Source of the DNA: an uncultured Prevotella sp.
Lineage (GTDB): Bacteria > Bacteroidota > Bacteroidia > Bacteroidales > Bacteroidaceae
DNA length: 16,202 nucleotides
Reading direction: 5' to 3'
Assembly (NCBI GenBank): GCA_937906765.1
Contig: CALCUV010000256.1
Location: 1-16,202 of the forward strand
The notes beneath the pieces are model-generated. The model ran no database searches, had not been told where the DNA came from, and saw only the letters and a list, made by a program, of their open reading frames with translations. This document shows, one piece after another, positions 6,717 to 14,662 of this stretch; the stretch's first letter is position 1, and the number at the start of each line of letters is the position of its first letter. Both the position numbers and the translations under genes were made by a program.

Positions 6717-8747
6717 ATGGAAACCCCAATAACTCCCACCGTTAACTACGACGAAAGTAAAATACGCCATCTTGAAGATACGGATCACATTCGTATGCGC
6801 CCCGGTATGTATATCGGGCGTTTGGGTGACGGTTCGCATGCCGAAGATGGTATATACGTGTTGCTGAAGGAAACGATTGACAACTCGATTGACGAATTTA
6901 ATGAAGGCTTTGGTAAGCGTATTGAGGTGGATATTACGGATGATGCCACTTGTGCGATACGCGACTACGGCCGAGGTATTCCTCTTGGCAGTCTTATCCC
7001 TGCCGTTTCGCAATTAAATACGGGCGGTAAGTACGACACCTCTGTATTTACGGCCTCTGTGGGACTCAATGGTGTGGGTTTGAAGGCAGTGAATGCGCTG
7101 AGTGAGCGTTTCGTAGCGCGCTCTGTGCGTGAAGGCAAAATGCATGAGGCTACGTTTGAACGTGGAGTGTTGGTCAACGATGTTTATGCCGATTCGGAGG
7201 AAGAAAATGGCACCTACATCTTCTTTGCTCCCGACCCCACGCTCTTCAAGCACTATCGCTTCCACAGCGAATTCGTGGAGTTCATGCTCCGTAACTATAC
7301 GTATCTCAACACAGGTCTTGCAATTTTCTATAACGGGCGAAGAATCGTCAGTCGAAATGGTCTTGAAGACCTTCTTACGGATAACCTTACGGCGCCTGCG
7401 CTTTATCCCATCGTGCATATTAAGGGCGAGGGCATCGATATTGCTTTTACCCACACGGCGCAGTATGGCGAGGAATATTATTCCTATGTCAATGGTCAGC
7501 ATACGACACAGGGCGGTACGCACCAGAGTGCCTTTAAGGAACATATCGCACGCACGATTAAGGAATATTATGGCAAGAATTACGATGTGCAAGACGTGCG
7601 CAACGGACTCGTAGCTGCTATTGCCGTACGCGTAATTGAACCGCTTTTCGAAAGTCAGACGAAAATCAAACTCGGATCTCTTGTCATGGCTCCGGATAAG
7701 GATGCGAAGGGAAACCCATTCCCACTTTCGGGTGTGAGTGTCAATAAGTTTGTAGGCGATTTTATTAAGGAAAATGTGGACAACTATCTCCACAAAAACC
7801 TTGATGTGGCAGAGGTTTTGCAACAGAAAATTGTGGATAGCGAAAAGGAGCGCAAGGCAATTGCTGGTGTGACCAAGTTAGCCCGTGAGCGTGCAAAGAA
7901 AGCCAATCTCCACAACCGCAAATTGCGTGACTGTCGCATTCACCTCAATGATGCGCCCCCCAAACAGCGTAAGGGCGAGGAGGATGCGAATGACCCGCGC
8001 CTCGATAGTTCACTCTTCATTACCGAAGGTAATTCGGCGAGCGGAAGTATCACAAAGTGTCGCGACGTAAACCTTCAGGCCGTCTTCTCCCTCCGAGGTA
8101 AACCCCTGAATTGCTTTGGTTTGACGAAGAAGGTGGTGTATGAAAACGAGGAATTCAACCTTCTTCAAGCGGCCCTGAATATTGAAGACGGATTAGACGG
8201 ATTGCGCTACAACAAGGTGATTATCGCCACCGATGCCGACGTTGATGGGATGCACATTCGCTTACTGATGATGACCTTCTTCTTGCAGTTCTTCCCCGAA
8301 TTGATAAAGAAGGGTCACGTATATATCTTGCAAACACCCCTCTTCCGCGTACGCAACAAAAAGCGTAAGGAGAAGAAGGCCGAGCAACCCAAGAGCGTGA
8401 ACGAACAAAGCGCCGGGGCGGCCGTCTTAAAGAAAGCCAAGAGCAGCGACCGCGCAGAATATGAAACGGTTTACTGTTACACCGAAGAAGAACGCCTTGC
8501 CGCCATTGAGCGTCTCAGTCCCAACCCCGAAATTACGCGATTCAAGGGATTGGGTGAGATTTCTCCCGACGAGTTTGTACACTTTATCGGTCCTGAAATG
8601 CGACTCGAACCCGTTACGCTCCATAAGAGTGACAAGGTAAAGGAACTCTTGGAATACTACATGGGTAAGAACACGATGGAACGCCAAAACTTCATCATTG
8701 ATAACTTGGTGGTGGAAGAAGATTTGGCAGAGGAAGACAGCGAGTAA
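6717..8747 (+). CDS. parE: DNA topoisomerase IV subunit B (ParE-type)
   Basis: The 676-residue ATPase and TOPRIM subunit of topoisomerase IV, which decatenates daughter chromosomes with ParC. The GHKL ATPase region shows [13 protein letters not shown], Glu52 with Asn56 in [17 protein letters not shown] (83-89) and the glycine-rich [14 protein letters not shown] lid. The transducer domain follows. The TOPRIM domain has catalytic Glu437 in TEGNSASGS and the metal-binding DADVDG at 506-511, then PLFRV and the C-terminal [16 protein letters not shown] block. The [18 protein letters not shown] wording matches Bacteroidetes ParE rather than GyrB. Oddly, a lysine/alanine-rich linker (about residues 548-583) interrupts the usual short link between PLFRVRN and YCYTEEER. 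No parC lies in the window. A 9-bp repeat array starts directly after the stop. Confidence 0.93.
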   Translation: METPITPTVNYDESKIRHLEDTDHIRMRPGMYIGRLGDGSHAEDGIYVLLKETIDNSIDEFNEGFGKRIEVDITDDATCAIRDYGRGIPLGSLIPAVSQLNTGGKYDTSVFTASVGLNGVGLKAVNALSERFVARSVREGKMHEATFERGVLVNDVYADSEEENGTYIFFAPDPTLFKHYRFHSEFVEFMLRNYTYLNTGLAIFYNGRRIVSRNGLEDLLTDNLTAPALYPIVHIKGEGIDIAFTHTAQYGEEYYSYVNGQHTTQGGTHQSAFKEHIARTIKEYYGKNYDVQDVRNGLVAAIAVRVIEPLFESQTKIKLGSLVMAPDKDAKGNPFPLSGVSVNKFVGDFIKENVDNYLHKNLDVAEVLQQKIVDSEKERKAIAGVTKLARERAKKANLHNRKLRDCRIHLNDAPPKQRKGEEDANDPRLDSSLFITEGNSASGSITKCRDVNLQAVFSLRGKPLNCFGLTKKVVYENEEFNLLQAALNIEDGLDGLRYNKVIIATDADVDGMHIRLLMMTFFLQFFPELIKKGHVYILQTPLFRVRNKKRKEKKAEQPKSVNEQSAGAAVLKKAKSSDRAEYETVYCYTEEERLAAIERLSPNPEITRFKGLGEISPDEFVHFIGPEMRLEPVTLHKSDKVKELLEYYMGKNTMERQNFIIDNLVVEEDLAEEDSE

Positions 8748-8810
8748 TTATAGTTTCCATAGAGCCTATAGTGACTATAGGAACTATAGTATCTGTAGGC
8801 ACTATCGTCC
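8748..8810. repeat. 9-bp tandem repeat array, CTATAG plus three free bases, seven units
   Basis: Seven consecutive 9-bp units start at 8748, 8757, 8766, 8775, 8784, 8793 and 8802. Their 6-mers are TTATAG, CCATAG, CTATAG three times, CTGTAG and CTATCG, followed by variable trinucleotides TTT, AGC, TGA, GAA, TAT, GCA and TCC. The array begins at the first base after the parE stop and stays in its frame, placing a TAG in each of the first six units plus a TGA. The consensus 6-mer is palindromic. Confidence 0.9.
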
Positions 8811-8831
8811 CACTACAAAAATCACTTAATT

Positions 8832-9278
8832 GTGAAAACAGCAATTTTTCCCGGAACTTTCGACCCCTTTACAGTGGGCCACGCCAGTATTGTTGAGCGT
8901 GGCCTGCCGCTTTTTGACCGTATTGTCATTGGCGTTGGGGTAAACGATAATAAGCGTACGCTTTATACGAACGAAGAGCGCGTACGTAATATACAAGAGA
9001 TTTATGCTAACGAACCGCGCATTAAGGTTGTGGCGTATGATGACTTGACCGTTGACCTCGCCAAGCGTGAGGGGGCAGAGTTTATCCTTCGTGGCATCCG
9101 CTCGGTGAAAGACTTTGAGTACGAACGCGACATTGCGGCGATGAATGAGCGACTCTCGGGGGTGGAAACCGTACTCCTTTTCACCGAACCCCAATACATG
9201 AGCATCTCTTCCAGCGTTGTGCGCGAATTGCTCCGTTTCGGCAAAGACGTTACCGAATTTTTGCCCAAGAAGAAGTAA
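8832..9278 (+). CDS. coaD: Phosphopantetheine adenylyltransferase
   Basis: A 148-residue enzyme that transfers AMP from ATP to 4'-phosphopantetheine, the penultimate step of coenzyme A synthesis. The nucleotidyltransferase signature is complete: PGTFDPFTVGH near the start with His17 in the TxGH motif, the RGIRSVKDFEYERDIAAMN block that contacts the pantetheine substrate, and the C-terminal SISSSVVREL motif (ISSxxVR). The length is slightly short but normal. The start is GTG; no ATG lies in frame upstream, and MKTAIFPGTFDP aligns with the N terminus of known CoaD proteins. It follows parE after an 84-bp spacer almost filled by the 9-bp repeat array. The parE, coaD, S41-protease order recurs in Bacteroidales as far as I recall. 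Confidence 0.95.
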   Translation: MKTAIFPGTFDPFTVGHASIVERGLPLFDRIVIGVGVNDNKRTLYTNEERVRNIQEIYANEPRIKVVAYDDLTVDLAKREGAEFILRGIRSVKDFEYERDIAAMNERLSGVETVLLFTEPQYMSISSSVVRELLRFGKDVTEFLPKKK

Positions 9279-9312
9279 AACTTGAATTGAAAAATGAGAA
9301 TGTGGCGTGATG

Positions 9313-9389
9313 CTTACCGACTTCTTGCATTTTCTTGCTGACCTCCTGTGTATTCTTACTGACTTTTTCCGTTTTCTTACTCACATAAG
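9313..9389. repeat. 21-bp tandem repeat upstream of the S41 protease gene
   Basis: Units start at 9313, 9334, 9355 and 9376. The first three follow CTT(A/G)C(C/T)GAC(T/C)T and end in pyrimidine-rich ...TTT or ...ATT. The fourth breaks off after CTTACTCACATAAG and merges into the motif ACATAAGAAGCACAAGG (9383-9399) shared with the 62-63 bp repeat. It lies in the 172-bp coaD-protease spacer. Confidence 0.8.
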
Positions 9390-9450
9390 AAGCACAAGGT
9401 TACTCTTAGTCGCGCGAAGGTCCCACTTAATTCTCACTAATCCACTTGAA

Positions 9451-11040
9451 ATGAAGAAAATCATCCTTTCCTGCCTGCTCCTTTTAGGTTCAGTTTCCAT
9501 GGTGGCACAGGAATATTACGATATTACGCAGATGCGTAAGTTGCAAACGGTACAGTTGGCCATTGCAAACCTTTATGTGGACTCCGTTGACTTTAAGAAA
9601 CTTACGGAGGACGCAATCGTGGGCATGCTTGAGAAGTTAGACCCCCACTCACAGTATTCCAATCCCGAGGAAACCAAGAAGTTGAACGAACCCTTGGAAG
9701 GCAATTTCGAGGGCATCGGAGTGCAGTTTCGCATGTTGGAAGACACGCTCATCGTGTCAAGACCTACGCCCAAGGGTCCCAGTGAGAAGGTGGGCGTAAT
9801 GGCAGGCGACCGCATCGTTGGGGTGAATGGTGAAGTCATTGCCGGAGTTAAGATGCCGCAAGACAGCATTATGAAGAAACTTCGCGGACCTAAGGGCACC
9901 GTGGCGCGACTCAAGATTGTGCGCACCGGACTTGCTGACACCCTTTACTTTGACGTTACCCGCGATAAGATACCCCTTCACACGGTAGATGCTGCCTATA
10001 TGATTGCTCCGGGAGTGGGTTACATCCTTCTGGAACGCTTTGGCGCCACATCGGGTAAGGAGGTTAAAGATAAGATTGCTGAGTTGCAGGCTCAGGGAAT
10101 GAAAAGTTTGATTTTCGACCTTAAACTTAACGGTGGCGGATATTTGGGCGCGGCAGCGGAAGTGGCTTCGCAGTTCTTGCCACAGGGCAGCCTCGTGGTT
10201 TATACCGATGGTCGCACCATGCCGAGTCAGAAGTTGAATGCGCAGGGTGGTGGCCTCTTTAAGGAAGGTCGTGTCGTGGTGTTGGTAGATGAATATTCGG
10301 CTTCGGCAGCAGAGATTGTGAGTGGCGCACTTCAGGATTACGACAGAGCAGTGCTCGTGGGGCGCAGAACTTTTGGTAAGGGCCTTGTCCAACGTCCAAT
10401 CGAATTAGAGGATGGTTCGATGATTCGCCTCACGGTTTCTCACTACTACACCCCTTCTGGACGCTGCATTCAGAAACCCTATGAAAAGGGGAAGAAACAG
10501 GAGTATCGCGATGACTTGGACCACCGCTACGAACACGGCGAACTGACCTGTCTTGACAGCATACGTTTGGATTCTACAAAGGTGTATAAGACCTTCTATA
10601 AGAAGCGCACCGTCTATGGTGGCGGTGGCATCATGCCCGATGTCTTTGTGCCCCTCGACACATTGGAATTTACCGAAATGTATCGCAAAATCAGTCGCGC
10701 CAACCTTATCGTAAACGAATCGTTGCGTTACTTCAACGAAAATCGTAAGGCGTTGGAGAAGAAGTATCCTACCTTTGAGGCGTTTAATGCCGACTATGTC
10801 GTGCCCGAAAAACTCATCAACACCATTCTTAAAAAGGCTGCCGAAAAGGATATTAAACCAAAGGATGACGCCGAAAAGGCGCAGACCATTGACCAACTTT
10901 CTTACATGCTCAAGGCGCTTGTGGCTTACGATATTTGGGAAAGAAACGAATACTTGCGTATTATCAACGAGCGCGATGATATTGTGCAGCGCGCGCTACA
11001 GATAATTACGAGCGATGATTACGATTCCTACTTGCAATAA
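9451..11040 (+). CDS. S41-family C-terminal processing peptidase (Ctp/Prc-like)
   Basis: A 529-residue periplasmic serine protease with an internal PDZ domain, of the family that trims or degrades envelope proteins from their C termini. The ATG at 9451 is chosen because it opens a standard signal peptide (MKKIILSCLLLLGSVSMVAQ). The longer open frame from 9307 would only add a translated 21-bp repeat. After an N-terminal helical cap (YYDITQMRKLQTVQLAIANLY) comes the PDZ domain, about residues 75-160: EGIGVQF...VMAGDRIVGVNGEVIAG. The protease core follows with LNGGGYLGAAAEVASQFL. By alignment with Prc, the catalytic pair is Ser285 in YSASAAEIVSGALQD and Lys310 in RTFGKGLVQ. A C-terminal helical region of about 150 residues completes the protein. 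Co-transcription with coaD is possible but unproven. Confidence 0.92.
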   Translation: MKKIILSCLLLLGSVSMVAQEYYDITQMRKLQTVQLAIANLYVDSVDFKKLTEDAIVGMLEKLDPHSQYSNPEETKKLNEPLEGNFEGIGVQFRMLEDTLIVSRPTPKGPSEKVGVMAGDRIVGVNGEVIAGVKMPQDSIMKKLRGPKGTVARLKIVRTGLADTLYFDVTRDKIPLHTVDAAYMIAPGVGYILLERFGATSGKEVKDKIAELQAQGMKSLIFDLKLNGGGYLGAAAEVASQFLPQGSLVVYTDGRTMPSQKLNAQGGGLFKEGRVVVLVDEYSASAAEIVSGALQDYDRAVLVGRRTFGKGLVQRPIELEDGSMIRLTVSHYYTPSGRCIQKPYEKGKKQEYRDDLDHRYEHGELTCLDSIRLDSTKVYKTFYKKRTVYGGGGIMPDVFVPLDTLEFTEMYRKISRANLIVNESLRYFNENRKALEKKYPTFEAFNADYVVPEKLINTILKKAAEKDIKPKDDAEKAQTIDQLSYMLKALVAYDIWERNEYLRIINERDDIVQRALQIITSDDYDSYLQ

Positions 11041-11081
11041 GCAGTAGTGAGGAGTCCCAAACATGTGGCGGAGTCGCTCAA

Positions 11082-11105
11082 AGGCAAGTCATTATGCGCT
11101 TGCCT
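11082..11105. other. Hairpin AGGCAAG / CTTGCCT after the S41 protease gene
   Basis: A 7-bp stem with a 10-base loop lies 41 bp after the stop, without a T-run. It may be a weak terminator or a processing site. No gene is seen in 11041-11315. Confidence 0.3.
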
Positions 11106-11166
11106 CAAGAGTTGCTCGGCAGGCATTCTTGAAGCGGCGAAACAAAGTCTTAAACAATTGAATTTG

Positions 11167-11232
11167 TTTGGGTACTTAGGAATTCCTATTTGGGCACTTA
11201 AAACGCCCTATTTGGATACTTCGTTTTACTTC
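11167..11232. repeat. 22-bp tandem repeat, three units of TTTGG(G/A)(T/C)ACTT plus 11 free bases
   Basis: Units start at 11167, 11189 and 11211, each opening with TTTGGGTACTT, TTTGGGCACTT or TTTGGATACTT. The remaining 11 bases differ between units. In the first unit TAGGAATTCCTA is a perfect 12-bp palindrome. It lies in the 275-bp spacer before the DUF3109 gene. Confidence 0.75.
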
Positions 11233-11315
11233 TTTCAAATCCGTTTTTGACAGAGTGACATAGGACGCTTCCTTCCGCACAGAAACATTGACTATTTAGC
11301 ATCTATTTTTAAATT

Positions 11316-11930
11316 ATGAGATACCCCCTTCCTCCCATTCTCCAAGTGGGTGATGTTTTACTCTCTTCTGACATCATCACGGAGAAGTTTTGTTGTGACC
11401 TTGAAAAGTGTAAGGGCATCTGTTGCGTAGAGGGTGAGGCCGGAGCGCCTGTTACGCTTGAGGAAATCGCAGAGTTGGAAAACGTAGTGGAACACATCGT
11501 TGACGACCTCGACCCTAAGGCGCTCAAAGTGCTTGAAGCGCAGGGCGTGGCTTATCGTGACCGTGATGGTGACTTGGTGACGAGCATTGTTGACGGACGC
11601 GATTGTTGCTTCACCTGTTATAGCGAAGATGGCACCAGCCTTTGTGCTTGCGAAAAGGCGTTCCGTGCGGGCAAGACCTCATGGTGTAAACCCATTTCGT
11701 GCTATCTTTATCCCATCCGTGAGACTACGCTTTCCGATGGTACCATTGCCTTGAATTACAATCGCTGGACCGTCTGTCGCGATGCCGTTAAGAAGGGACA
11801 AGAACTCAACCTCCCCATCTGGAAATTCTTGAAAAATCCCCTTATCAAGCGTTTCGGCGAAGCGTGGTACGATGAACTCACCGAGATGGTCAATCAACTT
11901 CGCCAACAAGGTTATTTAGGCGTGGAGTAA
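11316..11930 (+). CDS. DUF3109-family cysteine-rich protein (putative metal-binding)
   Basis: A 204-residue cytoplasmic-looking protein of the DUF3109 type, common in Bacteroidetes and of unknown function. It has 13 cysteines: Cys26, 27, 32, 36 and 37 in KFCCDLEKCKGICCVEG; then 97, 98, 101, 110, 112, 124 and 129 through DCCFTCYSEDGTSLCACEK and WCKPISCYLYPIR; and Cys154. This spacing resembles the CxxxCC and CxxYP clusters of YkgJ-type proteins thought to bind zinc or iron-sulfur clusters. No signal peptide or membrane helix is present. An ATG at 11316 follows an AT-rich leader without a clear -7 box. It converges on pflB, with a shared bidirectional terminator and a 9-bp repeat array between them. 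Confidence 0.85.
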   Translation: MRYPLPPILQVGDVLLSSDIITEKFCCDLEKCKGICCVEGEAGAPVTLEEIAELENVVEHIVDDLDPKALKVLEAQGVAYRDRDGDLVTSIVDGRDCCFTCYSEDGTSLCACEKAFRAGKTSWCKPISCYLYPIRETTLSDGTIALNYNRWTVCRDAVKKGQELNLPIWKFLKNPLIKRFGEAWYDELTEMVNQLRQQGYLGVE

Positions 11931-11947
11931 CTATAGCATCCAGGTTT

Positions 11948-12010
11948 TCTAAAATCTCTAGAAAATCTAGAAGTTCTAGACTCTCTAGAATATCTAATTC
12001 TTCTAAAAAT
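11948..12010. repeat. 9-bp tandem repeat array, TCTAGA plus three free bases, seven units
   Basis: Units start at 11948, 11957, 11966, 11975, 11984, 11993 and 12002 with exact period 9. The 6-mers are TCTAAA, TCTAGA four times, TCTAAT and TCTAAA. The trinucleotides ATC, AAA, AGT, CTC, ATA, TCT and AAT vary. Two further units in phase upstream resemble other loci: CTATAGCAT at 11931 and CCAGGTTTT at 11940. Read in the frame of the preceding gene, the array would encode Leu-Glu-X-type triplets. Confidence 0.9.
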
Positions 12011-12019
12011 CATACAAAC

Positions 12020-12048
12020 AAAAAGGCTCGCCATCGGCGAGCCTTTTT
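12020..12048. terminator. Bidirectional intrinsic terminator between DUF3109 gene and pflB
   Basis: A perfect 13-bp inverted repeat AAAAAGGCTCGCC / GGCGAGCCTTTTT has loop ATC. It gives a GC stem and T-run on both strands, serving the plus-strand DUF3109 gene and the minus-strand pflB, whose stop lies 21 bp away. Confidence 0.95.
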
Positions 12049-12069
12049 CATATCCTATACTCTCAAGGA

Positions 12070-14307
12070 TTAGAGAGAGTGGTTGATTGTACGTGAAAGT
12101 ACGTCGAGTTGCTGTTCGCGAGTTAACTTTACGAAGTTAACGGCATAACCGCTGACACGGATAGTGAGCTGTGGGTACTTTTCGGGATGTTCCATCGCGT
12201 CAACGAGGAGTTCGCGGTCGAATACGTTAACGTTGAGGTGGTGACCGCCATCGGGAGTGAAGTAACCGTCCATGAGGTTCACGAGGTTTTCAACCTGTAC
12301 TTCCTTAGTCTTACCGAGTGTTGCGGGAGAGATAGCGAAAGTATAAGAGATACCGTCCTGTGAGTGCTGGAAGGGAAGCTTCGCTACAGAAGCGAGAGCT
12401 GCAACAGCGCCCTTGGTATCGCGTCCGTTCATGGGGTTAGCACCGGGAGCGAAAGGTACACCTGCGGGACGACCGTCGGGAGTTGCACCAGTGTTCTTAC
12501 CATATACTACGTTAGAAGTGATAGTGAGAACTGACTGAGTGGGCTTCGCGTTGCGGTAAGTTTCGTGCTGGCGCATGAATTCCATGAACTTTTCAGTTAC
12601 CATGAGAGCGATAGCGTCAGTCTGCTCATTGTTGTTACCGTAAGGAACATATTCACCTTCGTTTTCGAAACCTACTGCCAAGCCACGTTCATCGCGGATG
12701 ATGCGTACCTTACCAAATTTGATAGCAGCGAGAGAGTCAGTCACGATAGAGAGACCTGCGATACCTGTAGCACGAGTGCGTTCTACGTCACCGTCGTGGA
12801 GAGCGAGTTCGAATGCTTCATAGTTGTACTTGTCGTGCATGTAGTGAATAATCTTAAGCGCATTCACATACACCTTAGCCAACCAACGCATCATCTGTTC
12901 GAACTTGCGCATTACTTCTTCGTATTCGAGGTAATCGCCAGTGATGGGAGCAAATTCGGGAGAAATCTGGTGACCAGAAACTTCGTCACGACCACCGTTG
13001 ATAGCGTAAAGCAAGCACTTAGCCAAGTTAGCACGAGCACCGAAGAACTGCATCTGCTTACCAATCTTCATGGGGCTTACGCAACATGCGATACCGTAGT
13101 CATCACCATAGTCGGGACGCATAAGGTCATCGTTTTCGTACTGAATAGCACTTGTCTGGATTGACATCTTAGCGCAATACTTCTTCCAAGCTGCGGGAAG
13201 CTTTTCTGCCCAAAGCACTGTGAGGTTAGGTTCAGGCGCAGGACCGAGATTCTGAAGCGTGTGGAGGAAACGATAACTTGTCTTCGTAACCAAAGTTCTG
13301 CCATCGCTACCCATACCACCGATAGATTCTGTAACCCAAACGGGATCGCCAGAGAAGAGGTCGTTATATTCAGGAGTACGGAGGAAACGAACGATACGGA
13401 GCTTGATAATGAGCTGGTCGATCAATTCCTGAGCTTCTTCTTCAGTGAGTTTGCCTTCCTTAAGATCCTTTTCAATGAAAATGTCAAGGAAAGTAGAAAC
13501 ACGACCTAACGACATTGCAGCACCGTCTTGGTCCTTAACTGCAGCGAGATAAGCAAAGTAAACAAACTGAACGGCTTCGCGAGCATCCTGTGCGGGGCGA
13601 GTTACATCAAAACCGTAAGCCTGACACATTGTAACGAATGCCTTGAGCGCGTTAATCTGTTCAGTAGTTTCTTCACGCTTCTGGATGCATTCTTCAGTCA
13701 TTTCCTGGATTTCAAGACGTTCCAAGAAACGCTTCTTTTCCTCAATGAGGTTGTTAACACCGTAAAGCGCAACACGACGATAGTCACCGATGATACGGCC
13801 ACGGCCATAAGCGTCGGGAAGACCCGTAATTACGTGAGAGTGACGCGCAGCGCGGATGTCAGCAGTATAAGCAGAGAACACACCTTCGTTATGTGTCTTG
13901 CGATAACGCGTAAAGATGTGCTTTGTTTCGGGATCGAGTTCGTAGCCATACGCTTTAAGAGCGCTTTCTACCATACGGATACCACCCTTAGGGAAGATAC
14001 CGCGCTTCAAAGGCGCATCTGTTTGAAGACCCACGATAACTTCGTTTTCCTTGTCGATATAACCAGCACCGTAAGTGTCAATGCTTTGGGGCAACTTGGT
14101 TTCTGCGTCGTAAACACCCTTTTCGCGTTCCACCTTAAACATTTCGCTGAGCTGCGCCCAGATTTTGAGTGTGCGTTCTGTGGGACCTGCGAGGAAGCTT
14201 TCGTCGCCTTCGTAGGGAGTATAGTTGTGCTGAATGAAATCACGCACATTGATTTCGCGCTTCCAAATGAAGCCGTCGAATGAATCTACACAATTTGATA
14301 ATTTCAT
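12070..14307 (-). CDS. pflB: Formate C-acetyltransferase (pyruvate formate-lyase)
   Basis: The 745-residue glycyl-radical enzyme that cleaves pyruvate with CoA to acetyl-CoA and formate under anaerobic conditions. The active-site cysteine pair is Cys408-Cys409 in [18 protein letters not shown]. The radical-bearing glycine is Gly720 in [10 protein letters not shown] near the C terminus, followed by the standard [13 protein letters not shown] tail. The N-terminal region has the usual [20 protein letters not shown] wording. The length matches the family (about 740-760). Heavy bias toward preferred codons suggests high expression. The activating radical-SAM enzyme PflA, often the next gene, is not downstream here, since a terminator follows the stop at once. 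It must lie elsewhere in the genome. Confidence 0.97.
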   Translation of the reverse strand: MKLSNCVDSFDGFIWKREINVRDFIQHNYTPYEGDESFLAGPTERTLKIWAQLSEMFKVEREKGVYDAETKLPQSIDTYGAGYIDKENEVIVGLQTDAPLKRGIFPKGGIRMVESALKAYGYELDPETKHIFTRYRKTHNEGVFSAYTADIRAARHSHVITGLPDAYGRGRIIGDYRRVALYGVNNLIEEKKRFLERLEIQEMTEECIQKREETTEQINALKAFVTMCQAYGFDVTRPAQDAREAVQFVYFAYLAAVKDQDGAAMSLGRVSTFLDIFIEKDLKEGKLTEEEAQELIDQLIIKLRIVRFLRTPEYNDLFSGDPVWVTESIGGMGSDGRTLVTKTSYRFLHTLQNLGPAPEPNLTVLWAEKLPAAWKKYCAKMSIQTSAIQYENDDLMRPDYGDDYGIACCVSPMKIGKQMQFFGARANLAKCLLYAINGGRDEVSGHQISPEFAPITGDYLEYEEVMRKFEQMMRWLAKVYVNALKIIHYMHDKYNYEAFELALHDGDVERTRATGIAGLSIVTDSLAAIKFGKVRIIRDERGLAVGFENEGEYVPYGNNNEQTDAIALMVTEKFMEFMRQHETYRNAKPTQSVLTITSNVVYGKNTGATPDGRPAGVPFAPGANPMNGRDTKGAVAALASVAKLPFQHSQDGISYTFAISPATLGKTKEVQVENLVNLMDGYFTPDGGHHLNVNVFDRELLVDAMEHPEKYPQLTIRVSGYAVNFVKLTREQQLDVLSRTINHSL

Positions 14308-14356
14308 AAATTTAAAATATTAAAGTTAGTAATTTTTTCAGTCCTAATACCATATG

Positions 14357-14364
14357 CAAAAATA
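14357..14364 (-). promoter_or_regulatory. -7 box of the pflB promoter
   Basis: On the minus strand TATTTTTG is a perfect TAnnTTTG box about 50 bp before the pflB ATG. The upstream -33 element is weak (TGTTT). I saw no clear FNR- or CRP-like site in the leader. Confidence 0.55.
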
Positions 14365-14441
14365 CGGATTTCCCCTATCATAAACACATAATATCTTAAG
14401 AACAATTAACTTTTGCCTTGTTTTTTTTCTAATCAGGGTGT

Positions 14442-14465
14442 AAATAGCATTTAGACTTGCTATTT
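14442..14465. other. Small hairpin AAATAGC / GCTATTT in the pflB upstream region
   Basis: A 7-bp AT-rich stem closes a 10-base loop. It lies about 80-100 bp upstream of the pflB -7 box, so it could be an operator-like dyad, but nothing identifies a binding protein. The rest of 14366-14550 shows no gene. Confidence 0.3.
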
Positions 14466-14544
14466 TTAAGCGAAAATTAGAGGTGCGAACGCGTAAAAGA
14501 GATATGAAAAAAGGGAAAAAGTAAAAGACTTTTTGGGGTGTAGC

Positions 14545-14657
14545 AAATAAAAAAGGAGGAATGAGAAAGGAAAACCGCTGTGTTGGACACCTCAATGCGA
14601 ACGAGGGATATCCCAACAGGACCGAGTGTTTCCTTTTTTCTTTCTCATTTCTCCTTT
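14545..14657 (-). terminator. Long multi-tier hairpin after the metallopeptidase gene, probable terminator
   Basis: GGAGGAATGAGAAAG (14555-14569) pairs with CTTTCTCATTTCTCC (14640-14654) at 14 of 15 positions. GGAAA (14569-14573) pairs with TTTCC (14629-14633). TGTTGG (14581-14586) pairs with CCAACA (14613-14618), and CCTC (14590-14593) pairs with GAGG (14603-14606). On the minus strand the outer stem begins 8 bp after the gene's TAG and ends in TTTTTTATTT. That fits an intrinsic terminator, though about 100 nt is far longer than usual. Confidence 0.6.
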
Positions 14658-14662
14658 CTGCT

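Noticed and set aside
8748..8810. CRISPR-like array
   Set aside because: Repeats of 6 bp with 3-bp gaps are far too short for CRISPR, and no cas gene is present.
9307..9450. N-terminal extension of the S41 protease by 48 codons
   Set aside because: The extra residues are a translated 21-bp DNA repeat, and a standard signal peptide starts at 9451.
11167..11232. CRISPR remnant (11 kept + 11 free bases)
   Set aside because: Repeat and spacer halves are too short, with no cas genes or leader.
12565..14283. Long plus-strand frames opposite pflB
   Set aside because: Shadows of the strongly codon-biased pflB gene in the antisense frame.
14344..14616. 90-codon minus-strand frame upstream of pflB
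   Set aside because: It runs over the pflB promoter box and part of the hairpin, has low-complexity Phe-rich content, and matches no family.
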